A stretch of DNA of 17,746 bases from contig CAZMCC010000082.1 in NCBI GenBank assembly GCA_964564695.1, forward strand, positions 1 to 17,746, in the 5' to 3' direction. The notes beneath the pieces were generated by a model, which saw nothing but the letters and a program-made list of their open reading frames with translations, searched no databases and was not told the origin of the DNA. This document shows, piece after piece, positions 13,140 to 17,746 of this stretch. Position numbers and translations under genes: made by a program. Every line of letters begins with the position of its first letter. Position 1 is the stretch's first letter. The stretch is from CAZMCC01 sp964564695 (lineage in GTDB: Bacteria; Planctomycetota; Phycisphaerae; Phycisphaerales; UBA1924).

Positions 13140-14666
13140 TCAGGACGCAGGGGCAACTCTAGGTTCGAGGCGCCCCGCCCCGGGGTTCGATATATCTGCC
13201 CCCCCTGGGGTGGCCGGCGCCATGGCCGACGCGAGCGTCCGGCCCTGGGCGGCGTCGAGCTGAACGCCCCGGATCTCGCGCTGGACGGGGTTGGCCGCCC
13301 GATGTTCGGTGGATTCGTCCGCCAGCTCAAACCCGGCCCGGAGGACGTCCGCCAGCGGAATCAGCTCGGGCGGGCGGGCCAGGGCGTACACCGCCGGCTC
13401 GTTGCCCCCCACCAGCGGCTCGGCCCCGGGCGCCGGGCTTCCCCCGCCGGGGGCCACGCGGTGCAGGAAGCCGCGCGAGGCCAGTCGCTCGGCCAGCAGG
13501 CCGGCCGCGGCTTCGCTCAACCCGGTTTCCTTGCTCATGTCCAGGGCCGTGATGCCGCGTCCCTCGCGGAAATGCACCGCCGCCGCGCCCAGCACGGCCG
13601 CTCCGGCGCCCGGATCGATCACCATCGGCCCCACCGTCGTCGGCCCCGCCTCGTGGGCCGGGCCGTGCTGCACGCGATAGGTGAACTGCAGCCCTGAGAG
13701 CACGATCAGCCACGTGACGTACACCCACAAAAGGAACAGCGGGATCAATGCGAGCGACCCGTACAGGCGGGCGTACCCCGCCGAGAACCGCACGTACTCG
13801 CTGAACGCGAGCTTGCCCGCCTCGAACATCACGGCCGCGATGAACGCCCCGGCCAGCGCCGGCAGGAACCGGATCCGCGTGTTCGGGATGGCCGTGTACG
13901 CTACCAGCAGGATCGCCGTCGAGATCGGAATGCTGACGAGGTACCCCACCAGGTTGGCGTCGCCTCCCGTGTACGGGCCGACGATCGTCTTGACCTTCTC
14001 CCCGACGTAGAACGTCGCGACCAGGCCCAGCGACCCGAGCGTGAGCATGGTCCAATAGATGACCACGCGGCGCATGAACGACCGGCCGTCGGGCACGCGG
14101 AAGATCTGGTTGAACGCGTGCTCGATCTCGATGAACATCGAGATGGCCGCGTAGATGAGGGTCAGGATGCCGATGGCCGTGATCTGGCCGAAGGGGATGG
14201 ACGTGACGTTGGCGACAAGTTCGGCGATGCGTTTGTCAAGGCTGTCCGAGCCTGTCCAGCTGGGGTCCATTGGGGCGCTCGAACCGGCCGTGACGGCGGC
14301 GGGGGAGATCTGGCCCTGGCCCGTGAACGACAACGCCAAGTTGAGGGCCTTTTCCCGGTCCTTCTCTTCCTCGCTCATCTCCGGCAGGGCGATCTTCGTC
14401 AGGCCCGCGTAGTCGAGCCCGCTCACCATGATCTTGCGGATGTCCTCGGGCGTCGCGAAGGCGGTGACCGTGACCAGGCCGACCACGATCACGGGGATGA
14501 GGCCGAAGATGGTCCGGTACGACAGGGCCGCCGCCATCTGCGGCAGGCGCGACGCCGTCAGCTTCATCACCGACTCGTACCCGCGTGCGGCCTGGGTCGT
14601 GATCGGGGAGATCAGGCTGACCAGCGTGCGCCGAGACGACGCGGGCAACTTCCGGCTCTCAGGCAT
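13140..14666 (-). CDS. YihY/BrkB-family membrane protein with C-terminal winged-helix-like domain
   Basis: This 508-residue inner membrane protein belongs to the YihY/virulence factor BrkB (UPF0761) family. About six membrane segments are visible at roughly 43-70, 160-180, 199-223, 240-262, 265-285 and 300-327. Family marks include AAALSYRTIFGLIPVI (45-60), EIEHAFNQIFRVPDGRS (180-196), YGSLALIPLFLLWVYVTWLI (302-321) and the following SGLQFTY. An insertion at about 72-158 forms a large loop between the first two segments. After the membrane part, residues about 350-430 look like a winged helix (GITALDMSKETGLSEAAAGL, LLAERLASRGFLHRV). A Pro/Ala-rich tail ends the protein. Earlier ideas that the family is RNase BN are not supported for this fold; its transport role is unknown. 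The start ATG 14666 lies 8 bases inside the end of the pseudouridine synthase gene. Confidence 0.9.
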   Translation of the reverse strand: MPESRKLPASSRRTLVSLISPITTQAARGYESVMKLTASRLPQMAAALSYRTIFGLIPVIVVGLVTVTAFATPEDIRKIMVSGLDYAGLTKIALPEMSEEEKDREKALNLALSFTGQGQISPAAVTAGSSAPMDPSWTGSDSLDKRIAELVANVTSIPFGQITAIGILTLIYAAISMFIEIEHAFNQIFRVPDGRSFMRRVVIYWTMLTLGSLGLVATFYVGEKVKTIVGPYTGGDANLVGYLVSIPISTAILLVAYTAIPNTRIRFLPALAGAFIAAVMFEAGKLAFSEYVRFSAGYARLYGSLALIPLFLLWVYVTWLIVLSGLQFTYRVQHGPAHEAGPTTVGPMVIDPGAGAAVLGAAAVHFREGRGITALDMSKETGLSEAAAGLLAERLASRGFLHRVAPGGGSPAPGAEPLVGGNEPAVYALARPPELIPLADVLRAGFELADESTEHRAANPVQREIRGVQLDAAQGRTLASAMAPATPGGADISNPGAGRLEPRVAPAS

Positions 14667-15903
14667 CGCCGCCCTCCCCGCGCGGGCGCCCGCTGCGCGT
14701 GAATCCGGGTCCGGCGAAGCGCTTTCGTGGCGGCCCGCTCGGCCCCTTGGCCTCACCAGGACCGCGCTTTGGTCCACCCGACAACTTGCTGCGCTTTCCG
14801 CCACCGCGCTGGTCGCCGCGCGACCCGCCGCCGGGGCCGGGTCCGAACTTGCCGCGGGAGCCGGGGCCGTTGTTTCCGGTGCGAACCCCACCGGCGCTGG
14901 TGCCGCCCCCGGGTCCACCCGCGAACTTGCCGCGCGTTGCTCCGCCACCGTGGCCGCCCCGAACGCCGCTGCTGCGACGGGTGGCGGCCGTGCCGTTCTC
15001 CTCGAGTTTAGCCGGGGCGCGCCGTGGGTCGCGCCGCAGCAGCATCAGCTCGGCGCGCGTCAGCTCGCGCCACTGGCCCTCGCGCACGCCGATCAGCTCC
15101 AGCGGGCCAAGGGCCACGCGAGTCAGCTTCTTCACCGGACAGCCCGCGGACACGATGATCTTCCGCAGCGGATACCCCGTGCGCTCGCGCAGCACCAACC
15201 GGATCGTCGTCTCGCCGGGGCCTGAGTCGATCAGCTCAATCTCCGCCTTCGACCGCACCTGCGGCCCCCCCCCACCCGGGGTCGCCGGTTCGCGCTTACG
15301 CAAGTCCTGGCGCTCCTGCTTGCCGACGAGCTTGCGCAGCTCGGCGAGCTGTTCGTCGTTCACCCGCCCCTTCACGACGGCCTCGTACACCTTCGGCACG
15401 CCGTAGCGCGGGTGCGTCAGTCGGTTCGCCAGTTCACCGTCGTTGGTGAGCAGCACGAGCCCGCGTGTGGCGAAGTCGAGGCGCCCAACGGGGAAAAGTC
15501 GCGCCTTGGCCGGGTGATCGACCAGATCGAGCACGGTCATGCGGGCCGTGCCGGTGCCGGCGAACTCGGAGTGGTCGTCGACGGTCGTGAGCACGCGCTC
15601 GGGCTTGTTGAGGAGCAGGTAGAGCCGCCGCTCGGGCTTGCCGACGAGGCGTCCGTCGACCTCGATGCGGTCGTTTTCGGGGTCGACGAAGACCGGGAGC
15701 ACGCGGGTCATTTCCCCGTTGACGCTGACGCGCCCGGCTTCGATCAGGGCTTCGCAGTCACGCCGTGACGCCACGCCCGCGTCCGCCAGCACGCGTTGCA
15801 GGCGGATCCCCGGAGGCGAGCCGTTGCCGCCCTCGGTGTGCCCGGCCCCGGGCCGATTCCCCCCGGACTTTCTCGGCTGTCTCCGTCTAATTTCCTCGGT
15901 CAT
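14659..15903 (-). CDS. RsuA/RluB-type pseudouridine synthase with Gly/Arg-rich tail
   Basis: This 414-residue enzyme isomerises uridine to pseudouridine in ribosomal RNA. Residues about 33-85 form an S4 RNA-binding domain (IRLQRVLADAGVASRRDCEA, IEAGRVSVNG). The catalytic domain has LLLNKPERVLTT (97-108) and GRLDFATRGLVLLTNDGEL (140-158) with catalytic D143. RTGYPLRKIIVSAGCPV (241-257) and KKLTRVALGPL (258-268) follow. This pattern fits the RluB/RsuA branch; which rRNA site is modified cannot be told. From about residue 300 a 115-residue tail is rich in Gly, Arg, Lys and Pro, with units such as RGKFAGGPGGG, RGKFGPGPGGG and RSKLSGGPKRG. It is likely a disordered RNA-binding extension. The start ATG 15901-15903 has no Shine-Dalgarno, but a TACACT box lies 6 bases upstream. 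The stop overlaps the YihY-like gene by 8 bases. Confidence 0.93.
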   Translation of the reverse strand: MTEEIRRRQPRKSGGNRPGAGHTEGGNGSPPGIRLQRVLADAGVASRRDCEALIEAGRVSVNGEMTRVLPVFVDPENDRIEVDGRLVGKPERRLYLLLNKPERVLTTVDDHSEFAGTGTARMTVLDLVDHPAKARLFPVGRLDFATRGLVLLTNDGELANRLTHPRYGVPKVYEAVVKGRVNDEQLAELRKLVGKQERQDLRKREPATPGGGGPQVRSKAEIELIDSGPGETTIRLVLRERTGYPLRKIIVSAGCPVKKLTRVALGPLELIGVREGQWRELTRAELMLLRRDPRRAPAKLEENGTAATRRSSGVRGGHGGGATRGKFAGGPGGGTSAGGVRTGNNGPGSRGKFGPGPGGGSRGDQRGGGKRSKLSGGPKRGPGEAKGPSGPPRKRFAGPGFTRSGRPRGEGGDA

Positions 15904-15909
15904 TGCCCA

Positions 15910-15915
15910 AGTGTA
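15910..15915 (-). promoter_or_regulatory. Possible -10 box (TACACT) for a leaderless pseudouridine synthase transcript
   Basis: On the minus strand TACACT (15915-15910) ends 6 bases before the ATG at 15903, with no Shine-Dalgarno between. This fits leaderless TANNNT promoters. No convincing -35 is visible. Confidence 0.35.
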
Positions 15916-15961
15916 CGGAGCGAAGACGCCGGTCTCTCGTTCCCCAACGAAGAAGGAGAAC

Positions 15962-16152
15962 TCACCGCAGAGGCGCAGAGGGCGCGGAGGAATGCAGAAG
16001 GAAGAAGAGGATTCACCACGGAGAGCACGGAGGACACGGAGAGGGGAATTTGAGATGATCCGCGTGAGCAATGATCCAAAATCCTCCTCCGTGATCTCCG
16101 TGTCCTCCGTGGTGAAATGCCTTCCTCCGCGCCCTCTGCGCCTCTGCGGTGA
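15962..16152. repeat. Two-tier inverted repeat element of about 190 bp (CGCAGAGGCGCAGAG type)
   Basis: The outer arms 15962-15992 and 16122-16152 are perfect 31-base reverse complements containing CACCGCAGAGGCGCAGAG. The inner arms 16012-16046 and 16082-16116 are imperfect reverse complements built from CACGGAGGACACGGAG units. A 35-base A/T-richer centre (16047-16081) contains two GATCC motifs. Each arm is itself made of 8-9-base near repeats. I recall this kind of element from many unrelated environmental bacteria, where it is often wrongly called as a coding gene. Any peptide read through it (for example HRRGAEGAE) is an artefact. Together with the terminator it fills the 328-base gap between the pseudouridine synthase start and the recombinase stop. 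No transposase is present. A hairpin RNA or a non-autonomous mobile element are both possible. Confidence 0.93.
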
Positions 16153-16169
16153 ATCCTTATCCTCGTCTG

Positions 16170-16200
16170 AAAAAAAAGAAGGCCGCCACAAGGGCGGCCC
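16170..16200 (-). terminator. Intrinsic terminator of the recombinase gene
   Basis: Read on the minus strand, GGCCGCC (16199-16193), a 5-base loop and GGCGGCC (16187-16181) form a perfect 7-bp GC stem. It is followed by TTCTTTTTTTT (16180-16170). It lies 32 bases after the recombinase stop codon and is a textbook Rho-independent terminator. Confidence 0.92.
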
Positions 16201-16231
16201 TCCAGAGAGTGTCAGTTCAAGATCCTTCCGC

Positions 16232-17254
16232 TCAAACCGCCTCGGCCCGCGGATGCGCCGCGTTGTACGCGTCCTTGAGCCGCTGGGCCGTGAGGTGCGT
16301 GTAGACCTGGGTCGTGCTGAGCGACTGGTGCCCGAGGACTTCCTGTACGGTCCGCAGGTCCGCGCCGTTCTCGAGCATGTGTGTCGCGAAGCTGTGACGC
16401 AGGGTGTGGGGGCTGATCGAGGGATCGAGCCCGGTGGTCCGGAGATACTTGTCGAGCTTGCGCCGGACGCTGCGGGTGCTGAGCCGCGCGCCGTGCTTGT
16501 TGATGAAAAGCGGGCGGTCGGTGCCCTCGGTGCCGCCGGTGCCCGCCGCATCGGCCCACAGCCGGGCGTACCGCACGTCCGTGCGGACGCGCTGGGCGTA
16601 GATCTTGATGGCCGCGAGGGCGTGCGTGCCCAGGGGCACAAGGCGTTCTTTCTTGCCCTTGCCCCGCACGCGCATCGCCTCGCCGTTCTCGTCCATGTCG
16701 CCCACGTTCAGGGCGACAAGCTCGCTCACGCGGATGCCCGTCGAGTACAGCGTCTCGAGCATCGCGCGGTCGCGGAGGCCGAGCACGTCGCGCTCGCTGG
16801 GTGTCGAGAGCAGGCGTTCGACCTGCTCGACGCTGATCGCCTTGGGGAGCCGCTTGCCCTGCTTGGGCGTGCGGATGCTGGTCATCGGGTTGCTCATCGC
16901 AAGCGTGCGCTTGAACGCCCACTTGAAGAACGAGCGGAGGGTCGCGATCTTCCGCGCCATCGTGGCGCCCGAATAGTCCTGCGTCCCCAGGTGCTCAAGG
17001 AACCCTCGGATAGTCTCCGGGGTCGCCTCGCAGATGATCTTGGTGAGCGTCCCGTCGGTCGCGGCCGCGCCGGTCTGACGGGCCGCGAGGGCCTTCTTCT
17101 CGGCCTCGGGCGACGCCGTGATCTTGTGCTCGCCCGTCAGGAACTCGACGAACTGGCGCAGGTCGGCGCCGTAACACCGCGCGGTGTACGGGCTGAAGTG
17201 CCGCTCGTCCGTCAGGTAGGCTCCGAACAGGTCCGTGATGGGCAGGCTCGACAT
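16232..17254 (-). CDS. XerC/XerD-type tyrosine recombinase
   Basis: This 340-residue protein is a site-specific tyrosine recombinase of the XerC/D type, probably resolving chromosome dimers at a dif site. Residues about 1-125 are the SAM-like core-binding domain (SPYTARCYGADLRQFVEFL). The catalytic domain has the Arg in STGIRVSELVALN (R175), Lys in RGKGKKERLVPLG (K199), HTLRHSFATH (H283, R286), and GHQSLSTTQVYTH (H309, nucleophile Y318). All six expected residues are in place. An insertion of about 30 residues at 44-78, rich in Ala/Lys/Thr, lengthens the N-terminal domain compared with the usual 300-residue Xer proteins. Another short Gly/Thr-rich loop lies near 236-246. The start ATG 17252-17254 has GGGAGGGAG just upstream. 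No attachment sites, integrase-adjacent tRNA or phage genes are nearby, so a housekeeping role is more likely than a mobile element. Whether it is XerC or XerD is not decided. Confidence 0.93.
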   Translation of the reverse strand: MSSLPITDLFGAYLTDERHFSPYTARCYGADLRQFVEFLTGEHKITASPEAEKKALAARQTGAAATDGTLTKIICEATPETIRGFLEHLGTQDYSGATMARKIATLRSFFKWAFKRTLAMSNPMTSIRTPKQGKRLPKAISVEQVERLLSTPSERDVLGLRDRAMLETLYSTGIRVSELVALNVGDMDENGEAMRVRGKGKKERLVPLGTHALAAIKIYAQRVRTDVRYARLWADAAGTGGTEGTDRPLFINKHGARLSTRSVRRKLDKYLRTTGLDPSISPHTLRHSFATHMLENGADLRTVQEVLGHQSLSTTQVYTHLTAQRLKDAYNAAHPRAEAV

Positions 17255-17317
17255 CGTCCGACTCCCTCCCGGGCTGTTCCGCCGCTCTCGGCGTCGTCCG
17301 GGTCTTGATCCGGTCCC

Positions 17318-17614
17318 TTACTCGTCCCCGTTCCCCGGCCCAACCGTCGGGTCCGCGAACTCGGGTGTACGTCCATCGACCCGATTCAGCCCCGGCTTCA
17401 GGCGGCTGGTCAGCTGGTGTGTAACTAGTGCGGCGTCAAACCAGTCGAACGGGGTGTCCGACCGCCCGGCGAGCTCCGCCAGGGCCGTCCGCAGGGTCCC
17501 GTCGTCCCCCGCTCCGTAGCGGAAGAACCACGTGTGCCGCCCCTTGCACAGGCGCAGCACGGTCGCGTCGTTGCCGGTGGTGGGGGTGGGGGTGGTGGGG
17601 TCGGCGGCGCTCAT
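17318..17614 (-). CDS. Small protein of unknown function
   Basis: This 98-residue predicted cytoplasmic protein starts at ATG 17612-17614 with GGAG 7 bases upstream and ends at TAA. A low-complexity Pro/Thr-rich start (about 1-15) precedes a compact core. The core reads VLRLCKGRHTWFFRYGAGDD, then LRTALAELAGRSDTPFDWFDAALVTHQLT, and the tail is Gly/Pro-rich. There is no signal peptide or membrane segment. The KGRHTW..R.GAGDE-like core looks like a planctomycete conserved protein that I cannot name with certainty. It lies 63 bases upstream of the recombinase gene on the same strand and may be transcribed with it. No function is claimed. The good ribosome binding site and the Cys/Trp-containing core make a real gene likely. 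Confidence 0.65.
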   Translation of the reverse strand: MSAADPTTPTPTTGNDATVLRLCKGRHTWFFRYGAGDDGTLRTALAELAGRSDTPFDWFDAALVTHQLTSRLKPGLNRVDGRTPEFADPTVGPGNGDE

Positions 17615-17677
17615 CGATCGGCTCCGTCCACGTTCACCCGGGCCGATCCGATCGGGGTTCCGGTGGGGGGCCGGGGG

Positions 17678-17746
17678 TTAGGCGCTCATGGGCGCCGCCT
17701 GGCCCTTCAAATCGCCGACGGGCGCGTCGCCGAAGTCCTTGACGTC
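17678..17746 (-). CDS. Possible C-terminal end of a gene cut by the window edge
   Basis: On the minus strand an open frame enters from the right edge and ends with TAA at 17680-17678. The 22 residues end in APMSA. They include DVKDFGDAPVGDLKGQ, which looks like ordinary protein sequence with charged and Gly residues. The stop lies 63 bases upstream of the small unknown gene on the same strand, a spacing that suits an operon. The fragment is too short to identify and the other frames cannot be excluded. Confidence 0.35.
   Translation of the reverse strand, partial: DVKDFGDAPVGDLKGQAAPMSA

Noticed and set aside
15960..16160. Coding frames read through the inverted repeat element
   Set aside because: The peptides are made of repeat units (HRRGAEGAE and similar) and arise from palindromic DNA. 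The recombinase-side and synthase-side frames merely run through it.
16232..17254. Tyrosine recombinase as part of an integron, phage or genomic island
   Set aside because: No attachment repeats, tRNA, cassette array, phage or transfer genes are nearby. Full length and context fit a housekeeping XerC/D.

Overview
The window is about 17.7 kb of very GC-rich bacterial DNA. It holds 16 convincing protein genes, of which the first is cut by the window edge, plus a possible gene fragment at the far edge. I see no rRNA, tRNA, CRISPR array or transposase. The gene set suggests a planctomycete, possibly class Phycisphaerae. The supporting signs are a planctomycete-style type III polyketide synthase cluster, a small lipoprotein of a kind I associate with planctomycetes, repeats of the GAGCGTCAGCGAGCGGGC kind that I recall from planctomycete genomes, and a XerC/D recombinase with an N-terminal insertion. 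This placement is an inference from gene content, not a phylogeny.

Region 1 (1-8156) is an L-rhamnose to pyruvate module built around one divergent promoter region (4287-4385). Leftward runs a five-gene operon: a DeoR-family repressor, lutA, lutB, lutC and a secreted GH106 alpha-L-rhamnosidase that is cut by the window edge. Every junction in this operon is a 4-base stop/start overlap. Rightward run a fused rhamnulose-1-phosphate aldolase/lactaldehyde dehydrogenase and a rhamnulokinase. Together they would release rhamnose outside the cytoplasm, phosphorylate rhamnulose, cleave it to DHAP and L-lactaldehyde, oxidise the aldehyde to L-lactate and then oxidise lactate to pyruvate. The rhamnose isomerase and the importer are not in the window. 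Three GTTGGA repeats spaced 20 and 31 bp apart lie in the divergent promoter and are candidate repressor sites.

Region 2 (8234-11287) is a compact rightward three-gene operon with overlapping genes: a SAM methyltransferase, an FAD-dependent oxidoreductase and a type III polyketide synthase. Its logic resembles clusters for phenolic lipids or alkylresorcinols that are then methylated and oxidised.

Region 3 (11400-14666) has a zinc-ribbon, two-helix membrane protein with a bacterial PH domain. It converges on a stand-alone nuoB, and between them lies a strong imperfect inverted repeat. Upstream of nuoB on the same strand are a small lipoprotein and a YihY/BrkB-like membrane protein with an extended C-terminal tail.

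Region 4 (14659-17746) has an RsuA/RluB-type pseudouridine synthase with a long Gly/Arg-rich tail, a two-tier inverted repeat of about 190 bp, a classical terminator, a XerC/D tyrosine recombinase, a small unknown protein and the possible tail of another gene.

The clearest system-level point is the tight translational coupling of a sugar sensor, lactate oxidation and a secreted rhamnosidase in one operon. No wholly new system is demonstrated.
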